Program-made: the position numbers and the translations under genes
NCBI RefSeq assembly: GCF_000367345.1
Contig: NZ_BARE01000001.1
Span: 124,001-188,000 of the forward strand
DNA length: 64,000 bases
From: Sphingobium xenophagum NBRC 107872
Lineage (GTDB): Bacteria; Pseudomonadota; Alphaproteobacteria; Sphingomonadales; Sphingomonadaceae
Direction: 5' to 3'
The notes under the pieces: generated by a model
What the model was told of the DNA's origin: nothing
Seen by the model: only the letters and a program-made list of their open reading frames with translations
Databases searched by the model: none
Part shown: positions 1 through 7,616 of the stretch, one piece after another
Layout: each line of letters starts with the position of its first letter
Numbering within the stretch: position 1 is the stretch's first letter

Positions 1-306
1 GGCAAGGATGCGGGCGATGATTTCCGCGATGGCAAGGTGACGCTGCCGGTGATCCTGGCCTATGCCCGTGGCAGCGATGAGGATCGCGCCTTCTGGAAGG
101 CGGCGATCGCGGGCCACAAGATCAGCGATGATGATCTGACCCACGCCACCGGCCTGCTGCGCCGCACCGGCGCGATCGCCGACACGCTCGCCCGCGCCCG
201 CCATTACGGCCAGCGCGCGATCGACGCGCTGGGCATGTTCGACAATGGCAAGGCCAAGGCCGCGCTGACCGAAGCCGTCGAATTTGCAACGATCCGCGCC
301 TATTGA
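1..306 (+). CDS. Polyprenyl (long-chain) diphosphate synthase, C-terminal part, cut by window start
   Basis: The frame is open from base 1 and ends at a TAA-type stop at 304-306, so only about the last 101 residues are present. Residues 6-10 read DDFRD, the second aspartate-rich motif of trans-prenyl diphosphate synthases, followed by GKVTLPVILAY, which is characteristic of the long-chain (octa- to decaprenyl) enzymes that make the ubiquinone side chain. The all-helical C-terminus ends normally. The family adds isopentenyl diphosphate to an allylic primer. Chain length cannot be read from this part, so no symbol is given. Confidence 0.9.
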   Translation, partial: GKDAGDDFRDGKVTLPVILAYARGSDEDRAFWKAAIAGHKISDDDLTHATGLLRRTGAIADTLARARHYGQRAIDALGMFDNGKAKAALTEAVEFATIRAY

Positions 307-383
307 GGATTTGGGCCCGCATTTCGTCTGACCAGCAAAGGCCGTTCGCCCTGTTTCGAAGGGTCATTCTCCTTAGAAAGTAT

Positions 384-410
384 CAGGCTCCGACAGGCTC
401 AGCCCGAACG
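384..410. repeat. Half of a sphingomonad palindromic repeat (type A)
   Basis: The stretch ending CAGGCTCAGCCCGAACG matches one arm of the larger inverted repeats at 10462-10537, 33433-33529 and 51697-51773. Only one arm is visible here. It lies just upstream of the TSUP gene. Confidence 0.6.
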
Positions 411-436
411 GGATGGGGTGGCGGGCCAAAGCACCC

Positions 437-1216
437 ATGATCCTGACCCCCGAAACCCTCGCCTTCCTGATGGCCGCCGCATTGACGGCGAGCTGTATCG
501 ACGCGATGGCGGGTGGCGGCGGGCTTATCACCCTGCCCGCGCTGATGGCCGCCGGCATTCCGCCGGTGCAGGCTGTCGCCACCAACAAGCTGCAAAGCTG
601 CTTTGGCACATTCGGCGCGTGCCTCGCCTATGCCCGGCGCGGGCATATGGACCTCAAAACCTACAAGGCGCCGGTGATCGCCGCCTTCATCGGCTCGGTC
701 GGCGGCGCATGGCTGCTCCAGCGGGTCGATCCGTCGATCCTGGCCGGGCTGATGCCTGCCTTGCTCATCACCATCGCCGCCTATTTCACCTTCTCTCCCA
801 AGCTGGGCGAGGCAGACCGGCACGCGCGCGTCGGCATTGCTGCGCTAAGCGGCCTGATCGGCGTCATCGGCTTTTACGACGGCTTTTTCGGTCCAGGCGC
901 GGGCGCTTTCTACACAACCATCTTTCTGGCGCTGGGCGGCCTGTCGATCCTGCGCGCCACCGCCCAGACCAAGGCCGCCAATTTCGCCAGCAATGTTGCA
1001 GGCCTGCTGACCATGGTGGCTGGCGGCCATGTGCTATGGGTCGCGGGCCTCACCATGGCGATCGGCAGTATCATCGGCGGGCAGGTGGGATCGCATCTGG
1101 CCATGCGCTTCGGCTCCAGGCTGATCAAGCCGCTGCTGATCATCATGTCGCTGGCGCTGACGACCAAGATGCTGATCGATCCGAAGAACCCGATTCACAT
1201 CTACCTGTTCGGCTGA
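437..1216 (+). CDS. TSUP family (TauE/SafE) membrane transporter
   Basis: A 259-aa very hydrophobic protein with about eight membrane segments. It has the family's duplicated layout: an N-terminal half with CIDAMAGGGGLITLPALM and a C-terminal half with GFYDGFFGPGAGAF, the two glycine-rich repeats of TauE/SafE/YfcA-type proteins. Members of the family are inner-membrane permeases for sulfite, sulfoacetate and related anions; the substrate here is unknown. I chose the ATG at 437 because the hydrophobic first helix starts there. An ATG at 413 in the same frame would add eight polar residues. The 3' end overlaps the convergent histidine kinase gene by 16 bp. Confidence 0.85.
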   Translation: MILTPETLAFLMAAALTASCIDAMAGGGGLITLPALMAAGIPPVQAVATNKLQSCFGTFGACLAYARRGHMDLKTYKAPVIAAFIGSVGGAWLLQRVDPSILAGLMPALLITIAAYFTFSPKLGEADRHARVGIAALSGLIGVIGFYDGFFGPGAGAFYTTIFLALGGLSILRATAQTKAANFASNVAGLLTMVAGGHVLWVAGLTMAIGSIIGGQVGSHLAMRFGSRLIKPLLIIMSLALTTKMLIDPKNPIHIYLFG

Positions 1217-2826
1217 TCGTCGGACTGGAGCAAGGCGGCGACCCGGCGGCGCAATTCCTCGACGGCGAAGGGCTTGGTCAGCACTTCCATGCCATGTTCG
1301 ATATGCCCGTGGTTCAGCACGGCATTTTCAGCATAACCCGTCACGAACAAGATGCGCAGGTCCGGCCGCAATGCCCGCGCCGCGTCGGCTACCTGCCGCC
1401 CGTTCAGCCCGCCCGGCAAGCCGACATCGGTAACCAGCAGGTCTATCCGCGCCGGTGATTCCAGCACCTTGAGGCCCGATGGCCCATCGCCCGCTTCGAC
1501 GCAGGCATAGCCAAGATCGGTCAGGGCATCGACCATCAGCATGCGAACCGATGGTTCATCGTCGATTACCAGCACCGTCTCGCCCGCTTCGGCTTCGGTG
1601 GCGGCGTCGGGCAGGGCCGGACTTTCCTCATCCTCTTCGCCGCGATGGCGCGGCAGATAGACGCACACCGTCGTCCCCTGTCCGATTTCGGAATAGAGGC
1701 GGACATGGCCGTGGCTCTGCCGGGCAAAGCCATAAACCATCGACAGGCCCAGCCCCGTCCCCTGCCCCATCGGCTTGGTGGTGAAGAAGGGATCGAACAC
1801 CCGGTCCAGAAGCGTCTTTTCAATGCCGGTCCCGGTATCGCTGACGGACACGGTAACATATTGGCCCGGCGTCAGCCCATGGTCGCGGGCGGTGCGATCG
1901 TCCAGCCATCGATTGGCGGTCTCGATGGTGATCTTGCCCCCGTCCGGCATGGCGTCGCGCGCATTGATGCACAGGTTGAGCAGCGCATTTTCCAGCTGGT
2001 TGGCATCGACCAGCGCAGGCCATAGCCCGCTCGCCGCGATCGTCTGCACCTCGATCTGCGGCCCCACGGTCCGGCGCACCAGTTCGGTAAAGTCGGTGAA
2101 CAGGCGGTTGATGACGGTTGGCTTGGGCGTCAGCGTCTGACGGCGGGAAAAGGCCAGCAGCCGGTGGGTCAGCGATGCGGCGCGCCGGGTCGCGCCCTGC
2201 CCGGCGGCCAGATAGCGTTCGACATCCGCCGTGCGCCCCTCGGCCAGACGCAGGCCGATCATTTCAAACGCGCCGGAAATCCCGGCCAGCAAATTGTTGA
2301 AATCATGGGCCAGGCCGCCGGTCAATTGCCCCACCGCCTCCATCTTCTGCGCCTGTCGCAGCGCGGCTTCCGCTTCCTCCCGCTCGGCCAGCGCCTGCGC
2401 GATCCGCGTCTCCAGCGTTTCGTTCAGCTGCCGCAACTCGGTTTCGATGCGAATGCGATGGGTCACATCCTTGAACAGAACCGCAACCTGCTTGTCCTCC
2501 AGCGCGCCGATGCGAAAGGAGGAAATGTCGAGATGGCGGCCGGTAGCGATCAGTTCGCGCTGGAAGTGGATCGGCTCGCCGGTGCGCAACACGCGGCCAT
2601 ATAGTTCCAGCCAGCCATCAGCCTCATCCGGGACCAGTTCACGCAATGTCTGGCCAACGACATTGGAAATGCCGGCATGGCGTTCATAGGCGGGGTTCGC
2701 CTCGATATGAATATAGTCGCTTAACGGTCCATGCGGCCCGTCGAAAAATTCGATGACGCAAAAGCCTTCGTCCATCGTTTCAAACAGCGTACGATAGCGT
2801 TCCGCATCTTCGGTAAATGCCGACAT
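1201..2826 (-). CDS. PAS-domain hybrid sensor histidine kinase
   Basis: 541 aa with no membrane segment, so probably cytoplasmic. Order: PAS-like sensor (about 10-125), short coiled coil (130-165), HisKA dimerisation domain with the phospho-accepting His174 in GLAHDFNNLL, HATPase with N-box (NLCINARDAM, 284-293) and G-boxes (TGTGIEK, GQGTGLGLS), then a C-terminal receiver domain with acidic pair DDE near 422 and phospho-acceptor Asp467 (LLVTDVGLPG). The architecture matches alphaproteobacterial PAS hybrid kinases whose output partner is encoded elsewhere. The ATG at 2826 puts MSAFTEDAERY at the start of the PAS domain; the frame runs further upstream but the extension looks non-coding. It is divergent from hrpB. 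Confidence 0.85.
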   Translation of the reverse strand: MSAFTEDAERYRTLFETMDEGFCVIEFFDGPHGPLSDYIHIEANPAYERHAGISNVVGQTLRELVPDEADGWLELYGRVLRTGEPIHFQRELIATGRHLDISSFRIGALEDKQVAVLFKDVTHRIRIETELRQLNETLETRIAQALAEREEAEAALRQAQKMEAVGQLTGGLAHDFNNLLAGISGAFEMIGLRLAEGRTADVERYLAAGQGATRRAASLTHRLLAFSRRQTLTPKPTVINRLFTDFTELVRRTVGPQIEVQTIAASGLWPALVDANQLENALLNLCINARDAMPDGGKITIETANRWLDDRTARDHGLTPGQYVTVSVSDTGTGIEKTLLDRVFDPFFTTKPMGQGTGLGLSMVYGFARQSHGHVRLYSEIGQGTTVCVYLPRHRGEEDEESPALPDAATEAEAGETVLVIDDEPSVRMLMVDALTDLGYACVEAGDGPSGLKVLESPARIDLLVTDVGLPGGLNGRQVADAARALRPDLRILFVTGYAENAVLNHGHIEHGMEVLTKPFAVEELRRRVAALLQSDDQPNR

Positions 2827-2974
2827 GCCCTGTTTATCCCCCGACCCATGCTCGCGCGCGCAAGGGCTATAATTTCTGCCTATCACGCAAACGCCTGAAA
2901 CAGCTAATCTTTCCCTCACCGCGCAATTTCCGTTCCACTTGCGATTTCGCGTCAATGGGGCAAGAGGAAGGGCC

Positions 2975-5518
2975 ATGAGCGCCCTGCCCATCCATGCCGT
3001 CCTGCCAGACCTGCTCGCTGCACTGCGCACCGGCAGCAATGCCGTGCTGGTCGCGCCGCCGGGGGCTGGCAAGACGACGGCGGTGGCGCCCGCGCTGCTG
3101 GACGAACTGTGGTGCAGCGGTCAGGTCTTGCTGCTTTCCCCCCGCCGTCTCGCCGCCCGCGCCGCTGCCGAACGGATTGCCGAAATGCTGGGCGAACAGC
3201 CGGGCGGCACGGTCGGCTATGCCACGCGGATGGACAGCAAAATGTCGGCGCGTACCCGTTTGCTGGTGCTGACGGAGGGCATTTTCGTCCGCCGGATTCA
3301 GGACGACCCCGAACTGACGGGCGTGTCGGCGGTGCTGTTCGACGAAGTGCATGAGCGTAGTCTGGACAGCGATTTCGGCCTCGCGCTGGCGCTCGACGCG
3401 CAGGAGGCGCTGCGCCCGGACCTGCGCATCGTGCCCATGTCCGCAACCCTCGACGGCGCGCGCTTCGCCGCCTTGCTGCGCGACGCACCGGTGATCGAGA
3501 GCGAAGGCCGCATCCAGCCGCTCGAACTGCGTCATATCGGCCGCCATGCCGAACGCAAGATCGAGGATGAGATGGCCGCCGCCATCCGCCGCGCCATCAG
3601 CGAGGAAGCGGAAGGCGACCTGCTCGCCTTCCTGCCGGGCGTGCGAGAGATTGAACGCACGGCGGAGCGGATCGACGGCGGCCCCTATGACGTGCATCTC
3701 CTGCACGGATCGCTTGATCCCGCCGCGCAGCGGGCCGCGATCCGGCCATCACGGTCGGGCGCGCGCAAGATCATATTGGCGACCAGCATCGCGGAAACCA
3801 GCCTGACCATCGACGGTGTGCGGATCGTCGTCGACAGCGGGCTGGCGCGGCGCCCCCGTTATGACCGGGCGGCGGGCGTCACCCGGCTGGTGACCGAACG
3901 GGCAAGCCAGGCGTCGGCGACCCAGCGTGCGGGCCGCGCCGCGCGGCAGCGGCCCGGCGTCGCCTATCGCCTGTGGGAAGCAGCCGCGAGCGCTGGCATG
4001 CCCCCCTTCGATCCGCCGGAGATATTGGAAAGCGACCTTTCCAGCCTGCTGCTCGACTGCGCACTGTGGGGCGTGAGCGATCCGGGGACGCTGCGCTGGC
4101 TCGATCCCCCGCCCGCCGCAGCCGTCGCCGAGGCGCGGACAAGGCTGACCGCGCTGGAGGCGCTGGATGGCGACGGTCGGATCACGCCCCATGGCAAGGC
4201 GCTGGCGAAACTGCCGCTCAGCCCGCGCATCGCGCATATGCTGGTGCGCGCAGCCGAAATGGGGCTGGCGCAGACAGCCGCCGACATTGCCGTGCTGCTG
4301 GGCGAACGCGGCATTGGCGGACAGGACACCGACCTTACGCTGCGCCTGCAACGCTGGCGGCGGGAGGGCGGCAAGCGGGCCGATGCTGGCCGCGCGCTGG
4401 CCAAGCGCTGGGCGGGTCTTGTGGCGACGCCCAACCATCTTGCTCCCCTCCCGCTTGCGGGAGGGGCCGGGGGAGGGTCTGTACCAGCTAATCTGGCGAC
4501 ACGCCCTCCCCTAACTCCTTCCGCAAGCGGGAGGGGGACAGTCAGCGCGACGGAAGCCACCGGCCTCTGCCTTGCGCTCGCCTTTCCCGATCGCGTGTCG
4601 AAACGCCGCTCCGCCGATGGCGCGGACTGGACCAGTGTGGGCGGGCGCGGTTTCCGGCTCGATCCCCTGTCGCCGCTCGCCCGCGAAGAATGGCTGGCGG
4701 TGGGAGAGGTGCAGGGCAGCGCGGCAGGCGCGCGCATCCTGTCCGCCGCGCCGATCGCCGAAGCGGACGTGCTGGCGCTGTTTCCGGACCGGATCATCAC
4801 GAGCCGCACCGTCCGCTTCCGCTCCGCCAATGGCGGGATAGAGGCGCTGCGCGAACGGCGGCTGGGCGCGGTACGCCTGTCGTCAGGCTCCGACGACAGG
4901 CCCGATCCGGCGGCGGTAGTGGCGGCGCTGCTGGACGGCGTGCGACAGGGTGGCCTAGATCTCCTTCCCTGGTCGGAGGCCGCACAGTCGCTGCGGATGC
5001 GCGCCGACTTTGCCGGGGTGGAGGCGCTGTGCGATGCCGCCCTGATCGCCAGCCTGGACGAATGGCTCCCGCTGCTGCTGGCGGGCAAGCGCCGCCTGTC
5101 GGACATCGACCGGTCGCACTTGTCGGGGGTGCTGGACGGCCTGATCGGGTGGGATGGCAAGCAGCAGGTGGACCGGCTCGCCCCGCCCGATTTCCGCTCT
5201 CCGGCAGGCAGCACCCATGCGATCGACTATATGGCCGATGGCGGCCCGCGCGTCGAATTGCGGGTACAGGCGCTCTACGGCCTTGCCGAGCATCCGACCG
5301 TGGGCAGCGCGCGCATCCCGCTCGTCCTGTCGCTCACCTCGCCCGCTGGCCGCCCGATCCAGACGACGCGCGACCTGCCCGGCTTCTGGGCGGGCAACTG
5401 GCGCGATGTGGCGAAGGAAATGCGCGGCCGCTACCCCCGGCACCCATGGCCCGACGATCCGACCGCCGCCCCGCCCACGCTGCGCACCAAGCGCGCCGAT
5501 GCCCGCACGCGCACTTGA
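2975..5518 (+). CDS. hrpB: ATP-dependent helicase HrpB
   Basis: 847 aa, close to the usual 820-840 for HrpB. It has Walker A APPGAGKTT (27-35), a DEVH box (123-126) in place of DEAH, SATLDG motif III, and motif VI region ATQRAGRAARQRPG, followed by helicase-associated and HrpB C-terminal domains. HrpB is a DEAH/RHA-type superfamily 2 helicase of unclear bacterial role. The ATG at 2975 is preceded by GAGGAAGG; an upstream in-frame ATG at 2939 lacks this site. Residues about 490-521 are encoded by a palindromic repeat (4443-4537) that reads through in frame and probably forms a Pro/Gly-rich loop between domains. Confidence 0.93.
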   Translation: MSALPIHAVLPDLLAALRTGSNAVLVAPPGAGKTTAVAPALLDELWCSGQVLLLSPRRLAARAAAERIAEMLGEQPGGTVGYATRMDSKMSARTRLLVLTEGIFVRRIQDDPELTGVSAVLFDEVHERSLDSDFGLALALDAQEALRPDLRIVPMSATLDGARFAALLRDAPVIESEGRIQPLELRHIGRHAERKIEDEMAAAIRRAISEEAEGDLLAFLPGVREIERTAERIDGGPYDVHLLHGSLDPAAQRAAIRPSRSGARKIILATSIAETSLTIDGVRIVVDSGLARRPRYDRAAGVTRLVTERASQASATQRAGRAARQRPGVAYRLWEAAASAGMPPFDPPEILESDLSSLLLDCALWGVSDPGTLRWLDPPPAAAVAEARTRLTALEALDGDGRITPHGKALAKLPLSPRIAHMLVRAAEMGLAQTAADIAVLLGERGIGGQDTDLTLRLQRWRREGGKRADAGRALAKRWAGLVATPNHLAPLPLAGGAGGGSVPANLATRPPLTPSASGRGTVSATEATGLCLALAFPDRVSKRRSADGADWTSVGGRGFRLDPLSPLAREEWLAVGEVQGSAAGARILSAAPIAEADVLALFPDRIITSRTVRFRSANGGIEALRERRLGAVRLSSGSDDRPDPAAVVAALLDGVRQGGLDLLPWSEAAQSLRMRADFAGVEALCDAALIASLDEWLPLLLAGKRRLSDIDRSHLSGVLDGLIGWDGKQQVDRLAPPDFRSPAGSTHAIDYMADGGPRVELRVQALYGLAEHPTVGSARIPLVLSLTSPAGRPIQTTRDLPGFWAGNWRDVAKEMRGRYPRHPWPDDPTAAPPTLRTKRADARTRT
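4443..4537. repeat. In-frame palindromic repeat (type C) inside hrpB
   Basis: Two inverted arms, each with its own small hairpin (CCCGCTTGCGGG and CCGCAAGCGGG) flanked by CTCCCC and GAGGGG runs, enclose a short centre. The same family occupies the intergenic gap at 14231-14330. Here it is translated as a Pro/Gly/Ser-rich segment without breaking the hrpB frame. Confidence 0.8.
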
Positions 5519-5573
5519 CTTCACGCCGGACGCTGGTGCAACGCAGCATGACGATTTACCGGAGTCTTTCGCG

Positions 5574-5852
5574 ATGAGCGCGCGCATTTACCAGATCCAG
5601 AAGAACGCCCTGCAATCGGGCAAGGCGCTGACCCATAAATGGGTGCTGGAATATGCACCGGCAGAAGCGAAGCAGGCCGATCCGCTGACCGGGTGGGCTG
5701 GCTCTGGCGACACGCAGCAGCAGCTCAAGCTCAGCTTCCCCTCGCAGGAAGCCGCCATCGCCTATGCGCAAAAGCAGGGCGTGCCCTACACCGTGATAGC
5801 GACACCCCCCAAGACGCTGAAATTGCAGGCCTACGCCGACAATTTCCGCTAA
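5574..5852 (+). CDS. ETC complex I subunit, NDUFS4-like
   Basis: 92 aa. The pattern ARIYQIQKNALQSGKA, then KWVLEY, then GWAGSGDTQQQLKLSF and QGVPYTVI matches the alphaproteobacterial and mitochondrial NDUFS4 (18-kDa) accessory subunit of respiratory complex I. It binds the peripheral arm of NADH:ubiquinone oxidoreductase and has no redox centre. Complex I core genes are not nearby, which is usual for this orphan subunit. Start ATG at 5574 follows a CCGGAG ribosome site. Confidence 0.88.
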   Translation: MSARIYQIQKNALQSGKALTHKWVLEYAPAEAKQADPLTGWAGSGDTQQQLKLSFPSQEAAIAYAQKQGVPYTVIATPPKTLKLQAYADNFR

Positions 5853-5971
5853 AGGCGCAAAAACACCGTGCAAATTCGGGCGCGATGCTGCCCGATTACC
5901 GCCTTATTCCCTTGCCATAGGGCAGGCCAAGGCGGCAAAAGCCGTGCTTTACGGAAAGACAGAAGCAAAAG

Positions 5972-6217
5972 ATGACGGATCGCACCGAAATTTTCGACAG
6001 CGTCGCCGCGCAGGTCGCCCCCTTCAACAAGAAGGGCGTCGCGCTGACCGAAACCACCACCTTTGCCGGCGATCTGGAATGGGACAGCCTGACGGTCATG
6101 GATTTTGTCGCCGCGATCGAGGATGAATTCGACATTCTGATCACCATGAACATGCAGGCGGAAATTGAGACGGTCGGCCAGCTGGTCGATGCCGTCGCGA
6201 AGCTGAAGGCCGCCTGA
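5972..6217 (+). CDS. Sphingolipid-associated acyl carrier protein
   Basis: 81 aa, the normal acyl carrier protein size. Ser39 in EWDSLTVMDFV is the predicted 4'-phosphopantetheine site. The protein is not the fatty acid synthase AcpP (which has a GADSLD motif). It resembles the divergent carrier protein encoded next to serine palmitoyltransferase in sphingomonads (AcpR type), which is thought to deliver acyl chains to that enzyme. It lies 111 bp upstream of spt on the same strand, separated by a palindromic repeat, so the pair may be co-transcribed. Confidence 0.88.
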   Translation: MTDRTEIFDSVAAQVAPFNKKGVALTETTTFAGDLEWDSLTVMDFVAAIEDEFDILITMNMQAEIETVGQLVDAVAKLKAA

Positions 6218-6223
6218 GTTTGT

Positions 6224-6306
6224 CGTCACCCCGGACTTGATCCGGGGTCCAGTGCGCCAGGCACTCCGCATGGAACCCTGGATGCCGGACCAGGTCCGGC
6301 ATGACG
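6224..6306. repeat. Intergenic palindromic repeat (type B)
   Basis: The left end begins CGTCACCCCGGACTTGATCC and the right end is GGACCAGGTCCGGCATGACG. The arms are inverted, each with an inner hairpin. It sits between acp and spt and could form a strong RNA structure in a joint transcript. Confidence 0.75.
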
Positions 6307-6328
6307 AATTGGGAAAGACAGAAGAGAT

Positions 6329-7555
6329 ATGACCGACACCGCCACTGAAACCCGCGACCTGCTGTCCAAATTCGATCCCCTGATCGCCGAGCGGCAAGCC
6401 CTGCTCGACACCGGCGTGCGCGATCCTTTCTCGATCGTGATGGATCAGGTGCTTTCGCCGACGCGCGCGATCATCAAGGGCAAGGAAACCATCCTGCTGG
6501 GCACCTATAACTATATGGGGATGACCTTCGACCCGGACGTGGTCGCGGCGGGCAAGAAAGCGCTGGACGAATTTGGCGCTGGCACGACCGGCAGCCGCGT
6601 CCTCAACGGCACCTATCAGGGCCATCGCGAAGTCGAGGACGCGCTCAAGGAATTTTACGGCACATCGTCCGCCATGGTCTTTTCGACCGGCTATCAGGCC
6701 AATCTGGGCATGATTTCGACGCTGGCCGGACGCGGCGACTATGTCGTGCTGGACGCTGACAGCCATGCGTCCATCTATGATGGCTGCTTCCTGGGCGACG
6801 CCGAAATCGTCCGCTTCCGCCATAATAGCGTCGAGGATCTGGACAAGCGCCTGGGCCGCCTGCCCGCCGATGCGCTCAAGCTGGTCGTGCTGGAAGGCGT
6901 CTATTCGATGCTGGGCGACATTGCCCCCCTGCCCGACATGGTGGCTGCGGTGCGCAAGCATCAAAATTGCATGATCCTGGTCGATGAAGCGCATGGCATG
7001 GGCTTTTTTGGTCCCAATGGCCGGGGCGTCTATGAGGAACAGGGCGTCGAAAAAGACGTGGATTTCGTCGTCGGCACCTTTTCCAAATCGGTCGGCACGG
7101 TCGGCGGCTTCTGCGTTTCCAACCATCCCAAGTTCGAAATCATGCGGCTGGTCTGCCGTCCCTATGTGTTCACCGCATCGCTGCCGCCCAGCGTGGTCGC
7201 GACCGCCGCGACCTCCATCCGCAAGCTGATGCATGCGGGCGAAAAGCGCGCCCACTTGTGGAAGAACAGCAAGCGGCTGCATCAGGGGTTGACCGACCTT
7301 GGCTTCACCCTGGGCACCACGACGCCGCAATCGGCGATCATCGCGGTGATCCTGACCGATCAGGCGCAGGCGGTGGCCATCTGGCAGACGCTGCTCGAAC
7401 TGGGCCTCTACGTCAACATGGCGCGCCCGCCCGCAACCCCGGCCGGCACTTTCCTGCTGCGCTGCTCGCTATGTGCCGATCATAGCGACGAACAGGTCGA
7501 ACAGATTATCGGCATGTTCAAGGCCGCGGGTCAGGCGACCGGCGCGATCGCCTGA
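6329..7555 (+). CDS. spt: Serine palmitoyltransferase
   Basis: 408 aa, a fold-type I PLP enzyme of the alpha-oxoamine synthase family. It closely resembles the well-studied soluble, homodimeric Sphingomonas paucimobilis enzyme along its whole length. Lys253 in GTFSKSVGT is the PLP-binding lysine; His146 (DADSHASIYD) and Asp219/His222 (VDEAH) are cofactor-site residues. It condenses L-serine with an acyl-thioester to give 3-ketodihydrosphingosine, the first step of sphingolipid synthesis. KNPxG-type features of 5-aminolevulinate synthase are absent and the C-terminal MARPPATPAGTFLLRCS is typical of bacterial Spt. The partner carrier protein is just upstream. Confidence 0.95.
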   Translation: MTDTATETRDLLSKFDPLIAERQALLDTGVRDPFSIVMDQVLSPTRAIIKGKETILLGTYNYMGMTFDPDVVAAGKKALDEFGAGTTGSRVLNGTYQGHREVEDALKEFYGTSSAMVFSTGYQANLGMISTLAGRGDYVVLDADSHASIYDGCFLGDAEIVRFRHNSVEDLDKRLGRLPADALKLVVLEGVYSMLGDIAPLPDMVAAVRKHQNCMILVDEAHGMGFFGPNGRGVYEEQGVEKDVDFVVGTFSKSVGTVGGFCVSNHPKFEIMRLVCRPYVFTASLPPSVVATAATSIRKLMHAGEKRAHLWKNSKRLHQGLTDLGFTLGTTTPQSAIIAVILTDQAQAVAIWQTLLELGLYVNMARPPATPAGTFLLRCSLCADHSDEQVEQIIGMFKAAGQATGAIA

Positions 7556-7616
7556 CCGGCACGCCGTTGATCAGCGCTGTTTCGCTGCTATGCTTGTTCC
7601 GCTAGTGTGACGAGTG

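Noticed and set aside
5849..7330. 493-codon open frame on the minus strand
   Set aside because: Antisense to acp and spt; no domain pattern and it would translate the palindromic repeat.
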